Assembly: GCA_032622095.1 (NCBI GenBank)
Contig: CP136063.1
Span: forward strand, 84,917,980-84,981,979
From: Siphonodentalium dalli
Taxonomy: Eukaryota; Mollusca; Scaphopoda; Gadilida; Siphonodentaliidae
Reading direction: 5' to 3'
DNA length: 64,000 nucleotides
Positions within the stretch are counted from its first letter, which is position 1. Every line of letters begins with the position of its first letter. A program made the translations under genes and the position numbers. The notes beneath the pieces are model-generated. The model was not told the DNA's origin, did not search any database, and saw only the letters and a list, made by a program, of their open reading frames with translations. This document shows, one piece after another, positions 46,311 to 57,159 of the stretch.

Positions 46311-47210
46311 CAAAACTGTAATCGTAACTACAGATATGGCAAACGACAACTGATAGAAAGAACACAAATTCTAGTGATGCATTACCCTATTCATAATTCT
46401 TATCAGTAGTGTATTGTTCTATCTGCCGCCCGAGGAAGGTGCAAACCGAAAGCTTGCGGTATTAAATATACTCATAGGTCTATATGGTGTTACAGTTCCA
46501 TTCATTATTTACAAATTCTACCAGACCTATACGGCTATTCTCCAGTTTTCGCCCATTTGAACAAGCGCCATGGCAACCCCGTCCAGCCCAGACTACGATG
46601 ATCGTATTCATGACCTAACCACCTCGGCTCATTTGAGAGTCGGGAAGCGTGTCAGTCTGAACATGGGTTCGAATATTGAAACAAAACGGATCAACCATTG
46701 TATTGGAACAGAACATGTAATGCGCTTTCTTCTAAGTTGTACATGTGCCCATACGATTATAGTGGTGTCCTGCATGGCGTATATATGATGCATAATGTAG
46801 CACACAACCCAACGCAAAATTTAGTCTGATATTATACCACATTCACATGGAAAATATGTTTGTTGAAAAGTCAAACCGCATCGATGTAATGTAATGGAAC
46901 CCATTCGCAAAGTAAATTTCAATGGCTTCCGTTAAATTTGCATGAAAGTGAAAAGGATCCGACAAGTATGAAGAAGCCAGATAGTATTAAGCAGTCACCG
47001 AGAGTCTGTCGGGGAATGTTCGATTCCAGTGATCCGACAGATTAAGGTTCTTCTGTCGCATAGTAATCGAGCCGCGGTGACGAGGCGCCGAGTTGAACCT
47101 TTGAATACCAACCGCATGATATGTTACATGGAAATCCGTGCATTTGGTTCTTGGCGCATTACGCCAACATGCATGTACATAAAGCCGCTTTCACAGACCT
47201 GCTACTGACG
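46311..47210. other. Stretch with one weak ORF candidate
   Basis: A 72-codon plus frame (46570-46788) begins in a good initiation context (GCGCCATGG) and its first ~45 codons have unbiased composition (ATPSSPDYDDRIHDLTTSAH). It could be a first exon or a relic; no family is recognised. The rest shows no coding signal. GAATGTTCGATTCC near 47012 is B-box-like but lacks an A box. Confidence 0.3.
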
Positions 47211-47212
47211 TA

Positions 47213-47330
47213 CAGTAATGCTCAAAGTAATCGACTTCTTAACCACAGCAGAATTATGGGTAACTTTTCAGGATTTAGTCGGAAATATGGCTTGTTGCCA
47301 TTCATCGGAAAGCTCTTATTGTATGTGGTA
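47213..47330. mobile_element. Single arm of the CAGTAATGCCC family
   Basis: CAGTAATGCTCAAAGTAATC, AACCACAGCAGAATTATGGG, TTTCAGGATTTAGTCGG and GCCATTCATCGGAAAGCTC match the 123 bp unit of 17675-18145. The inverted partner arm is absent. Confidence 0.75.
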
Positions 47331-47378
47331 AAAATGCCGCGTGGCTATCACTTTCACAGGACTGCATGCCAACGTACA

Positions 47379-48780
47379 AGAAAACCATAGTCAGAAATGC
47401 TAACCCCTCAAGATATTACTAGGCATATATATATATATATACTAGAAGGTGACCCGACTTTGTCCGGGCTTTGACCTTGAATTGTCCATTTTGAAGGTCA
47501 AGGTCAAGTGGGGTCACGATTTGACCAGTCCAAAACACTGCCCGGACAAAAGTACCCGACAAACGTGCCCGTCGAAATCCATCCGGTTTTACCCGATTTG
47601 ACCTTGAATTGATCATTTTGAAGGTCAAGGTCTGGTCGGGGTCACGATTGGACCCGTCCAAAACAATCAGTGGACAAAAGTAACCCCACGTATCAAATTT
47701 CGTCAAAATCCCATCAAAATTGGCGATTTGACCTTGAAGTTACCCGATTTCAAGGTCAATGTCATGTCGCACGGGCAAATTAATAGGCCTATGCCAACCC
47801 CCGGTCGAACGTACCCGCACATACCAAGTTTCATCGAAATCCCGTGATATTCGGGCGTTTGACCTTGAAATTACCCTATTTCAAGGTCACGTCGCACGGG
47901 CAAATTAATAGGCCTATGCCCGTTCCCGGCCGAAAATACCCCCACATACCAAGTTTCATCGAAATCGGCTAGGCCGTTTTCGAGTCCATCGCGAACACAG
48001 ACACACAGACAGACAGACAGATCTTCCAAAATATATAATAGACTAGCCGATTAGCCCGACGTTGTCCGGGCTATTCAAAAACCAAATTTCAAGTCGATAG
48101 CTCTACCCAGCCCGACGTTGTCCGGGCTATTCAAAACCCAAATTTCAAGTCGATAGCTCTACCCGTTTCCGAGATCTGGTCTGCGCATGCGCTGCACGGG
48201 CGTCGCACGGGCTCGGCGACCCGATAAAATTCGTATCCGGGGCAAGATACATTCACATAGCAAATTTCAAGTCGATAGCTCCACCCGTTTCCGAGATCTC
48301 GTCTGCGCTTGCGCGAAGCTGGTGTCGCACGGGCTCGGCGACCCGATAAAATTCGTATCCGGGGCAAGATACATTCACATAGCAAATTTCAAGTCGATAG
48401 CTCCACCCGTTTCCGAGATCTCGTCTGCGCATGCGCGAAGCGGGCGCCGCACGGGCTCGCCAATACGACAACGTTCACCGCCTGGTCAAACTACACACAC
48501 GTACCAAGTTTCGTCCCGATCGGTCGAGAATCGTAGATTTGTATAAATGACAGACAGACAGACAAACAAACAAACAAACAAACAAACATACATACAGACA
48601 GAGGTCTTCAAAATATATATGAGATATATCAGTTATAATATAAAAAAATATTGGTTTCATGAATGCACCACCTCAGAATTCCGTTAAAACAACTAATCCT
48701 CAAATTATTACAAAAATCTGGCTTATTACTGCAGGTTTCTCATTCACCAAACCAGAAAGCATCTAAATGCGGACCAAGCA
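47379..48780. repeat. ACAAGAAAACC repeat copy 3, split by a Helitron-like insertion
   Basis: The left part (47379-47447) has ACAAGAAAACCATAGTCAGA and CCTCAAGATATTACTA. The family sequence resumes at about 48620 (ATATTGGTTTCATGAATG, AATTCCGTTAAAACAACTAA, TCTAAATGCGGA). Between them lie the inserted repeats described next. Confidence 0.65.
47449..48620 (-). mobile_element. Helitron-like insertion(s), minus orientation
   Basis: Read on the minus strand, a terminus with hairpin CCCGGACAAAGTCGGG followed by CTAGT lies at 47449-47475. Rightward are units with TTTGACCTTGAATTG and CAAATTAATAGGCCTATGCC, ending in CAGACAGACAG. A second hairpin terminus, CCCGGACAACGTCGGG then CTAGT, is at 48045-48075. 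After it come three 122 bp units (GGGCTCGGCGACCCGATAAA at 48209 and 48331, partial third) and a (CAGA)n/(CAAA)n tract (48549-48600). No Rep/helicase gene is present. Confidence 0.5.
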
Positions 48781-50490
48781 TCCACTAATCGGATTAATAC
48801 ACGCCCTATACTTTACAATACAATCTTTATTCTACATTCCGACTGCATGAGACATACGCCATCAGCAAAGTTAGCTGTTATATTATGCATTGTGTTCATA
48901 CCTAAACATCGAAAACAATTAACGCGGTAATAAAGTTACAAATACTGCAACAATGAGACATCCGCGAAAATACATCCGCCAAAAACCCGAAATATGTTGT
49001 CCTGCGAGATATCCCCATCGCTATAGCTCCATTGACACGTCCAGATCAGCCTAACTACAATTTCCTAAAATAACTCGCATCGCGTGAAACCCGAAATGTG
49101 TTGTCCTGCCAGATATCCCCATCGTCAATTGGCACGGCCAGATCAGCATAACAGTAAACACCATAGCATAGGGCATAATAACGTATATATAATGACCAAA
49201 AGGAAATTCATACACTTGAACACTACCTAGAAGATTGTCAGGTAACTCTTATAGATTCTGTCTATCTCCAGTTAATTAAGAATATGGATCTCCATACCCA
49301 CTGGCAAGATCCTACATATACACTTTCCTCTCAGCTGTTGCTACATGTACTATGCTGACTAGCTTTTGACTAGCTGTCATATCTCCGGGCTTTCATTTGT
49401 GGTAAAAGAAGGACTCGGATCGAACTAGTCTAATTTCTCCCACTTCACCAAGCCATCTTCATGTATAGTTTACATGTTATGCTAACTGGGTCTTCCGCCG
49501 TGCGTTTGACGCATGCAGTTAAACGCAAACGATTTCAATATTTTTTTTAATCGGATGCGTTTAACTGCGTCAGCCACAACCATGTAAAAGCGCCAGTGAT
49601 ATAATTTATGTATAGTTTCACAGACATGCGGCCAACGCTATCGGGTTAGGCGCGACCACCTAGTACAAACGCTATCGCATGCCAAATGGGGTGGGATGCT
49701 GAAAAATCGCAAGCCAATTTGCGCGCGATTTAGTTTGCCGTGTCCCGCGTGACTCAGCATCGCATGCGAATATCTTATACTATGTTTCGATTGTAAAATT
49801 CAAAGAAATGTAACTCTAACATACCCGTTATTTAGTAAAAAATCATACCAAAAGAATGACACCACAAAGAGACACGTTTCAAAAACACTATAGGAAAAAT
49901 CACTTTTAGGAGGCGGACGGCACTGTCTAAGACCTGTTGGGAAACACAAAGCAACGTCACCCCTTTTTCAAATTGATATCGAGGCAGTCAGGTCGCGCCA
50001 GCGACCGCTGCCGCGGGGGCCTGATGGCTCATAAAAACAACTCTATATATAAGCGCCCGCGGCTACCACTTTATAGCATCAAGGGTAGACTGAGCAAATC
50101 GAGACGGGATGCTGGTCCCGCCAAACTCTCCAGACGGCATCGACATATCAAAACGCATGCGATTCTCGCCTATCGTATCCGTATTTGGACGAGATTGTAA
50201 GACCATAGCCTGGCGCGACGTTTCAAACTGAGAAAAATGTTTATGTACGATCTAGCCGCAGTGCTGTGAAAGGCGGGGAACTTTATAATACCGAACAAAC
50301 AACGCAGGGCATATATTTCTTTACAAGTTTGTTATTTAAACTTTGACCATATAGTAGACGCCTTCCAATGTTTCCACTTCATTCAACGGAAAATATTCTG
50401 CTCATTAATTAATTTGAGTCGAGGATGCATGCTGAATACACACTCATACACACAAGAACCGCAGGTATATCGACATGAAAATTATATTAA
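48781..50490. other. Gene-free stretch with a ~103 bp tandem duplication
   Basis: CCCGAAATATGTTGTCCTGC (48986) recurs with one change at 49089, both followed by AGATATCCCCATCG. CAGTTAAACGCAAACGATT and GCGTTTAACTG (about 49518-49570) form an inverted repeat. An 87-codon plus frame (49937-50200) is Arg/Lys-rich near its end (SKSRRDAGPAKLSRRHRH). It is not recognised and weakly supported. Confidence 0.45.
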
Positions 50491-50885
50491 CCCTTTACCC
50501 AACAGAACGGCCCTGTGCCAATGCATTCTCTTATATATGCGAGTCGACCATAGGTCGCCTCGCATATATATAAGAGAATGCATTGTCTTAACACATTAAA
50601 AATTATAAAATTGTTAAAGAATGTAAGAAAAACTGGTAAAAAGTGTTAATTTTTTTTATATTTTTAGGCCAATGCATTCTCTTATATATGCGAGGCGACC
50701 TATGGTCGACTCGCATATATAAGAGAATGCATTGGCACAGGGCATAACTGTAACTATCACAATGTGGTCAAGGAGCCGGTTCCAATGATATCCATATTTG
50801 TATGGTTCTATTGAGACAGACAGAAGATATTTTAGGCTGTTGAAGCTTTATTTGGCCGGTTTTGGCCGTTTTGTTGGGTAAAGGG
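50491..50885. mobile_element. 395 bp TTAA-flanked twin-hairpin MITE (piggyBac-like)
   Basis: TTAA lies at 50487-50490 and 50886-50889. The termini are CCCTTTACCCAACA and its inverse. Two internal hairpins have arms CCAATGCATTCTCTTATATA and its inverse, with loops GTCGACCATAGGTCGCC and the reverse complement of that. An AT-rich spacer (GTTAAAGAATGTAAG...) separates them. One side carries an extra CCGGTT...GGCCGG segment. TTAA target sites and CCC-starting TIRs are piggyBac-like. No transposase. Confidence 0.88.
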
Positions 50886-50889
50886 TTAA

Positions 50890-51445
50890 ATATAGTTTAT
50901 GACTCGAGCCGTATACTCGATTATACGATATATAAGAAGTTTCAGGTTTTGCGACGTAACCACAATTACATAACGGACTGTGGATTTGGACAGTTAGAAA
51001 ACAGCACACACCGTGCAGAAAAAGCAATAACGAAATGATGAACCCAAAACATGTAATATCATCTGCAACATGGTCCAACTCTTTCTACATAAACGGTATG
51101 AATCACCAAACATTGAACATTAATATATTTATGTTACTATACTTATAATAACATTTTATTTATGTAACTCTTTTGACATCGGCCTCGAGTGGGCGTATCT
51201 GTCAATAAATTTATCTTATCTTATCTTATCTTTATCAAATTCAAGACATCCGTTGATGTTTTATCAATAAATGATTAATACCTGGATGCGGTGAGATAAA
51301 TATAAACTTTTATTGGACACTTTCGCTTGGAAAAGTGGGAATCATGGTGGTGGCCAGTTCGATATAGGTGTAACGACCGATCACAATCGAAGCCTCTCAA
51401 CCTCCCCTTGATACAACTACGTGTCTCATCTTCTATCCCATCTTG
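50890..51445. other. Mostly non-coding; LINE-like tail at 51170-51237
   Basis: CAATAAATTTATC followed by TTATCTTATCTTATC looks like a LINE 3' end with a pentamer tail. On the minus strand, CCAATAAAAG (about 51313-51322) is a plausible polyadenylation signal for the ORF at 51446-51652. Confidence 0.4.
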
Positions 51446-51652
51446 CTAATTTCCGTTGCTCGGGGCAATGTGTCTATCAAGCTCCACCGTCTTAGCTAGA
51501 GTGTACGCGAGATTAACGCCAATTGTCATCACAACCTTATCGAGGCCGCAAAGATCTCCGGTGCTATATTCAAGGCCGTCAGAGTCGAGTGACTCATCGT
51601 TTATAATTTTCAACGCGGTCTCTTCTTGTTGGGTGAGCCTCGTTTCAGTCAT
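51446..51652 (-). CDS. Uncharacterised 68 aa ORF
   Basis: The frame has non-repetitive, balanced composition (TRLTQQEETALKIINDESLD, then GLDKVVMTIGVNLAYTLAKT). An AATAAA signal follows about 130 bp after the stop on the same strand. An ACAAGAAAACC repeat copy starts 3 bp from the ATG, so the original 5' part has probably been replaced and this is likely a fragment or last exon. No domain is recognised and function is unknown. Confidence 0.4.
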   Translation of the reverse strand: MTETRLTQQEETALKIINDESLDSDGLEYSTGDLCGLDKVVMTIGVNLAYTLAKTVELDRHIAPSNGN

Positions 51653-51654
51653 TA

Positions 51655-51800
51655 CAAGAAAACCATAGTCAGAAATGGTAACGCCACCAAGATTATAGTA
51701 TTACATATAAATAAAAATTATAAAAAATACATAAAATATTTTGATAACAATTGCGTTTAAACAAGTAATCCTTCAAATTATTACTAACAAAGCAAGTAAA
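51655..51800. repeat. Dispersed ACAAGAAAACC repeat, copy 4
   Basis: It begins ACAAGAAAACCATAGTCAGA then GGTAACGCCACCAAGAT, and contains GTTTAAACAAGTAATCCTTC as a decayed form of the family block. It abuts the ATG of the minus-strand ORF at 51446-51652. Confidence 0.65.
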
Positions 51801-52688
51801 CGACTGTGGGGTCACTCAACAGATTATAAAGACTTGGACTTAGTATACTGTAAATACTAAAATTTAAATGAAATAATTAAAAGATAAAATTTAGCAAGTA
51901 GTAAAAGTAAATTTTCTCATTTAATTTTTTTTTTCTGTTAAATAAAGCAATAATTTAAATGTAACATTTGGTTTAAAAAAAATGATTGACCGTGGCTCTT
52001 CCAATAATTGTGCGACTGACCTGGTCAATTGTTCTTAAGAAGTTGTTTTGAGAATTACTATGGAGGGAAATAGTTATGGCTGTGGCTTCGCAAGTAATTA
52101 ACTTGGTGACGTGATGTTAACAAATCTGAACTCCAGTAAACCAAGGATGCTCCATACCAAATATAAGGTAAATTAATAATTCTTTAGAAGTTGTTTTAAG
52201 ATTTACTATGGAGGGAACGAATTGTGGTGCTGGCTTCGCAACTATTTGACCTCATTGTAACACATATAAATATTAGTCACTCAGGCAATAGATGTATCTA
52301 TTCTGTATATTAAGTTATTGGGTCTTACGTATCTTGAGATGTCTAAATAGTTTTCGATGGACAGATCACACAAGGGACCCACGCCAATCTTCTCTGTTGG
52401 GATTCCAATTGTTGGCTTATTAAATATGCACATATGGTTAAGATACAGTCGCGCGCGAAGTACGCTCCCGTAAGTCGGGTTTTGGTTCCCAATTAATGAA
52501 AATATCATTGAAATAATCGGTTTCCCCCAATAAACATCCATATATTCAATATACATGTTTTGGAGCAGAATTAGGCAGTCCATATTGGACGCCATCATGG
52601 AATTTATTTTGTTTTGTTTTAATTTTCACACATATTTATTAGTTATGTGGATGGAGTTCTCATTAAACCTCACACCCTTATATTGGTT
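51801..52688. other. Gene-free AT-rich stretch
   Basis: AGAAGTTGTTTTGAGAATTA with CTATGGAGGGAA occurs at about 52030 and again at 52187, a diverged ~155 bp duplication. A 105-codon minus frame (52281-52598) has no recognisable domain. Confidence 0.4.
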
Positions 52689-52689
52689 A

Positions 52690-53148
52690 CAGTAATGCCC
52701 AAAGTAATTGACCACTTAACCACATCAGACTTATTGGTAATTTTTCAGGATTTAAAATCCTGAAAAATTACAAATAATTCTGCTCTGGTTAAGTGGTCAA
52801 TTACTTTGAACATTACTGTATGAGGATTGAGTTATCATTAAGCCTCAAATCCTTATATTGGTTACAGTACTAAACCACAGCAGAATTATGGGTATTTTTT
52901 CAGCATTTAAAATCCTGATAAATTACCCATTATTCTGCTGTGCTTAAGTGGTCAATTACTTTGATCATTACTGTATGAGGATTGAGTTATCATTAAACCT
53001 CAAATCCTTATATTGGTTACAGTAATGGCCAAAGTAATTGACCACTTAACCACAGCATAATTATGGGTAATTTTTCAGGATTTAAAATCATGAAAAAATA
53101 CCCATAATTTTGCTGTGGTTAAGTGATCAATTACTTTGGACATTACTG
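52690..53148. repeat. Array of three hairpin MITE units, CAGTAATGCCC family
   Basis: Units at 52690-52818, 52865-52973 and 53020-53148 each begin CAGTA and end CATTACTG, with TA outside. Arms run CAAAGTAATTGACCACTTAA, CAGCAGAATTATGGGTAA and TTTCAGGATTTAAAATCC, making almost perfect ~125 bp hairpins. The same ~45 bp spacer (GAGTTATCATTAA...CAAATCCTTATATTGG) separates the units, so spacer and hairpin were duplicated together. The second unit lacks part of its left arm. Confidence 0.88.
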
Positions 53149-53149
53149 T

Positions 53150-54472
53150 ATGTAGATGGAGTTAATCCTCACAACAGTGTGTTGGGGATTTGGACCTTGA
53201 CTTGGGACCTTTGGTTTTTAACGCAACAAATGCGCGTACACCTTATACACAAATTTCTTATGTAACCAGAGTTTTTCTAGGATAAAATGAGTTTGAAGCC
53301 TGCTAACATTTCAAAATGTTGTCAGTTTTGTATTCTCTGTAGCGGAACTCGACGCATTGAAGCAAAAGTGACAAGAGATAAAATGTGTACATAACGAGAC
53401 TATAATACAAATGAAAAAATAAATTCAGGGAGGGGTGGGCGATACAGGGAACTAAGTGTTGAACCGATATAAATTTATAGAGCGATAATGACCAATGTTG
53501 ACATATTATGCATCTCAACTCTACTGAACATTGCAACAATGCTATAAAACAGGGGGTGTCAGAATCTTAGTCATCTCTATATAGTGCCAGAATAGTCATT
53601 TATGAACTTCTATAAGATGTTGGGTTGGTACGTTATATGGACTCTGAGAAAAAGGGGTTTGTACCGATGAACTGACATAAATTAGTAGAGCGATGTTGCC
53701 ATGTAATTTATCGCGACTGTACTAAAGCAGCAATGACATAAAATGGGGGGGGGGGGTATGAAATTATATCTATCTCTCTATAGATGGCACCAGGATTATA
53801 TAGAAAGGAATAGCAATTGATATACGTATACGGTATACTATAGTAATACCATAGACTTATCTTATACCGGTGTGATGTTATACTGTGTATTAAATTCTCG
53901 TGATATCTTACATAAGTGTATTATCATTTCAAGAAACGGACTATGCGCAGCGTGACCTTTCGCCTCGTGACGTCATGCTTGCCTTAGCGACGTATCAACA
54001 AAAAACTCTCGCCTCGAAATTGTGTCACATTTACTTCAGCGTTTCGAATGGTTTAAACGAATAAATTAATGCATACAAGTGGAATAAAATAGTAATGTAG
54101 CTACACATTCAATGAAACATGATAACATGACCCCTAATAGGACTACATTTTAAGCTTTCACTATTCTGTTCCCGTCATTTTAGACAGCTTGCACCCCACA
54201 AAATTTGCAAAATGTACGATGTACACTTTTCTCAGAACTTGCATGGTTATTTTCAATCTAACGAATTCTGAACTGTAACAGTTTGAATATCTTTGCTTTT
54301 TGTCTGAGAACATTTATATGTTATTGAAATAATTTCACTGTTCCGATTTATGTACATGGATTCATATTAAATAAGGAATTATATCTTAGGTTGTTTTTGT
54401 CTGAAAACTGTCATAAATGAGGCTTAATTTGACCAAAAATGATAGTATCTGTTGGCATAAGATAAATACAAC
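53150..54472. other. Gene-free stretch with decayed short repeats
   Basis: A block like GAGCGATAATGACCAATGTT preceded by ACCGAT...AAATT occurs at about 53465, 53670, 54750 and 54840. A G-run is at about 53743-53754. No gene is supported. Confidence 0.45.
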
Positions 54473-54606
54473 AATAGCATAGTGTGTTTTGAGATGTGTG
54501 TTGTCTCAACTCGTTAGAAGTATGATTTTTCGCTCGGCAGAGCCTCGTGAAAAATCATACTTCTAACTCGTTGAGATAACACACATCTCAAAACACACTA
54601 TGCTAT
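54473..54606. repeat. 134 bp near-perfect palindrome
   Basis: The left arm AATAGCATAGTGTGTTTTGA ... GTTAGAAGTATGATTTTTC is mirrored by GAAAAATCATACTTCTAAC ... TCAAAACACACTATGCTATT. The loop is about 18 bp (GCTCGGCAGAGCCTCGT). It has no obvious TIR/TSD and could be a small foldback element. Confidence 0.88.
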
Positions 54607-55018
54607 TATCGTATATATATAAGTACAAGTATCACGCGATAAAATATTAAGTAACGTGACTATAGCGATGAAAAAATTAAATAAATTGGACCGGGATTAG
54701 ATGTTGGGTTGGTTATATGTGGATAATTGGATATGGAATTCATACCGATGAAACGATACAAATTAGTGGAGCGATAAAGACAATGTTGACACTTAGTCAG
54801 GCTACGCGGGAGAAAATAGGGGTTGATACGATAGGCCGAAATAAATTTGTCGGGTGATAATGACCAATGTTGACGTATAAAGTAACACGACTGTACTGTC
54901 GCACAATTATCAGATATAATGGTCAAATATGGACTCTAGTGCCAAATATGGAACAGCTCAGAAAACATTTGCACGGCCCTAAAATTTATTTAACAAGGCA
55001 ATTGGCATCTGCCATATA
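54607..55018. other. Gene-free stretch
   Basis: Only the decayed GAGCGATAA-type repeats noted for the preceding stretch. Confidence 0.4.
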
Positions 55019-55390
55019 CAAATCGATTTATGTCGATAAATCTCTTATTTTTCAAAATTTTTAGCTCACAATTGGTGTGTGTGAGTGGGATACTTATATA
55101 TTCCTAAAATGACAGGGTACAGCACGTAATTATTTTTTAGATCGAAGAAATTATTTTTTTTCGATGACAAAATTTAACAGTAGAATAACACAGGATTTCC
55201 CATTTAAATCGATTTATGTCTATAAAACTGTCATTTTTCAAAATTTTGAGCTGAAATTTGGTGTGCATGTGTGTAATACTTATATATTCTTAAAATGACA
55301 GAGTTCAGCGCGTAATTATGTTTTAGATGGAAGAAATTGAATTTGTTTTCGATAATAAATTTACACTACAGCGTGGACCGTGGACGGGTC
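55019..55390. repeat. Two diverged 187 bp tandem units
   Basis: AAATCGATTTATGTC recurs at 55019 and 55206. Shared blocks follow: TTTTTCAAAATTTT, TACTTATATATTC, TAAAATGACAG and TTTTAGATCGAAGAAATT. Confidence 0.8.
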
Positions 55391-55577
55391 ATCGAGTAAA
55401 CGCATTTTATAAACAGGCTTTCCGAATAGTAGCTAAGATGTATTTAGATAGAATTATCAAAAGAACTTGACCGATTCGGGTGCATTTTAAGAGAATCTAG
55501 TGGAGAAATCTTGGTGATAATTCCAGAAAATAAAGATGGCGGAGAATCACAATGAAACTACCCACAATTCACTTCAC

Positions 55578-56045
55578 TACACCAGGGGTTCGCAATGGGT
55601 TACACATTATTTTCAGTCTATCAAATTATTTATATTTTCAACAACAAGTGACTTTAAGTTTACAATTTCAGCCTATCCTGACTCTATCGATACGATTTAT
55701 CATATTTTCATAAACATATTATACACCGGTGGCGTTAACTTTACAATTTCGGCATCTACGTGATTCTATCGGTACGATTGAGTAATGGTACAAAACAAAA
55801 TGTCTAAGAATACACCAGGGGCTCCCAATGGGTTATATATTATTTTCAGTCTATCAAATTATTTATATTTTCAACAACATATTATTACACCGGTGACTTT
55901 AAATTTACAATTTCAGCCTGTCCTGACTCTATCGATACGATTTATCATATTTTCATAAACATATTATACACCGGTGGCGTTAACTTTACAATTTCGGCAT
56001 CTACGTGATTCTATCGGTACGATTGAGTAAGGTACAAAAAACCTC
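55578..56045. repeat. Two ~233 bp tandem units
   Basis: TACACCAGGGG at 55578 and 55811 starts the units; both contain TTTTCAGTCTATCAAATTAT, GACTCTATCGATACGATTTA and GTGATTCTATCGGTACGATT. The 75-codon frame over the first unit is not a gene. Confidence 0.85.
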
Positions 56046-56129
56046 CAAGAATACATTCGCCCTGTCCACCACACAATATCAAAATCACAGAAACTAGATA
56101 CACCACATGTGGCGTAATAAGAGGCTAAC

Positions 56130-56282
56130 GATTGAAGAAGCTCCTGATGCCGTTTTCCCCCAAATATTTTAGCTCTACACTTTCCACATCAGCTGCCGCC
56201 TGATTCAGTACCTCGTTTGCTGTCTGTACTGCTTCAACGACTTTGGATGGGCAGCTGATGCGCTCGCTGCCAAACTGTAAAA
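56130..56282 (-). CDS. Possible coding exon or gene fragment, ~49 codons
   Basis: On the minus strand CTTCCTTTTACAG, a good splice-acceptor-like sequence, is followed by an open frame of about 49 codons (SERISCPSKVVEAVQTANEV, then LNQAAADVESVELKYLGENG) to a stop. Codon composition is unlike the flanking AT repeats. It lies 90 bp downstream of the ORF at 56373-56639 on the same strand. It may be a terminal exon or another piece of the virus-like element; no domain is recognised. Confidence 0.35.
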
Positions 56283-56372
56283 GGAAGCCAATCTAATATG
56301 GCAATAACACCATAACGCTTACTTAATTGCTGTGATGGCCTTTTTGTGCGGTTATGAAACAGCTCAATATAA

Positions 56373-56639
56373 TTATGGATAGCTTCGTACTCTCAACCCG
56401 TTATCGGTTAGCCTGAACTTTCTGTAGTCTCGCCGCACTGATGGGGTCTTCCCCTGACCATCTTCCACGGCATTGCAGTAGTCATTGCCCACTGATTTCA
56501 TAAGCTCCCGGTGTAAATGATCTCCCGTCGTGTCTCTGCTAAGGGCATCCAGATCAGAATTATATACCGTATCAACATCGAACACGGGACTATCAAATTC
56601 TGCCATTGTTGTATTATAGTTATAATTATCAAGGTTCAC
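56373..56639 (-). CDS. Uncharacterised 88 aa ORF upstream of the virus-like genes
   Basis: The frame is mixed-composition and acidic in the first half (EFDSPVFDVDTVYNSDLDAL) and basic later (VRRDYRKFRLTDNGLRVRSY). It ends just before a gap of non-coding sequence. A twin-hairpin MITE starts 28 bp beyond its ATG. Position next to the capsid-like and ATPase-like fragments suggests it may be part of the same element, transcribed in the opposite direction. Function unknown. Confidence 0.45.
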   Translation of the reverse strand: MNLDNYNYNTTMAEFDSPVFDVDTVYNSDLDALSRDTTGDHLHRELMKSVGNDYCNAVEDGQGKTPSVRRDYRKFRLTDNGLRVRSYP

Positions 56640-56670
56640 TAATATTTATATAGATTGAAAATGTCATTAA

Positions 56671-57062
56671 CCCTTTACCCAACAAACCGGCCAAAACCGG
56701 CCAAATAAAGCTTCAACCGTCTAAAATATCTTGGGTCTGTCTCAATAAAACCATACAAATATGGATATCATTGGAACCGGCTCATTGACCACATTGTGAT
56801 GGTTATAGTTATGCCCTGTGCCAATGCATTCTCTTATATATGCGAGTCGACCATAGGTCGCCTCGCATATATAAGATAATGCATTGGCCTAAAAAAAATC
56901 TTTTTTTAACACTTTTTACCATTTTTTCTTAAATTCTTTAACAATTATATAATTTTTAATGTGTTAAGCCAATGCATTCTCTTATATATGCGAGGCGACC
57001 TATGGTCGACTCGCATATATAAGAGAATGCATTGGCACAGGGGCCTTCTGTTGGGTAAAGGG
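56671..57062. mobile_element. 392 bp TTAA-flanked twin-hairpin MITE
   Basis: TTAA is at 56667-56670 and 57063-57066. Same structure as 50491-50885 but in the opposite orientation: the CCGGCC-rich extra segment is on the left. Hairpins are at about 56819-56887 and 56970-57036. It separates the ORF at 56373-56639 from the capsid-like fragment. Confidence 0.9.
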
Positions 57063-57159
57063 TTAAGTCAATTTGGAAGAAAACTAGACCAGTATCGCAA
57101 ACTGCGAGAGCCCCTTGGGGTCAAGGGTATATATACGCTAGTCGGTCGTTATCACAAAC

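Noticed and set aside
46311-46560. Hammerhead ribozyme next to the Penelope-like fragment
   Set aside because: I looked for CTGATGA ... GAAA on both strands near the fragment and did not find a matching arrangement.
48131-48546. Overlapping ORFs on both strands with internal repeats
   Set aside because: Produced by the 122 bp GC-richer tandem units.
52690-53148. CRISPR-like spaced repeats
   Set aside because: Units are ~125 bp hairpins with an identical spacer, no variable spacers and no cas genes; the context is eukaryotic MITEs.
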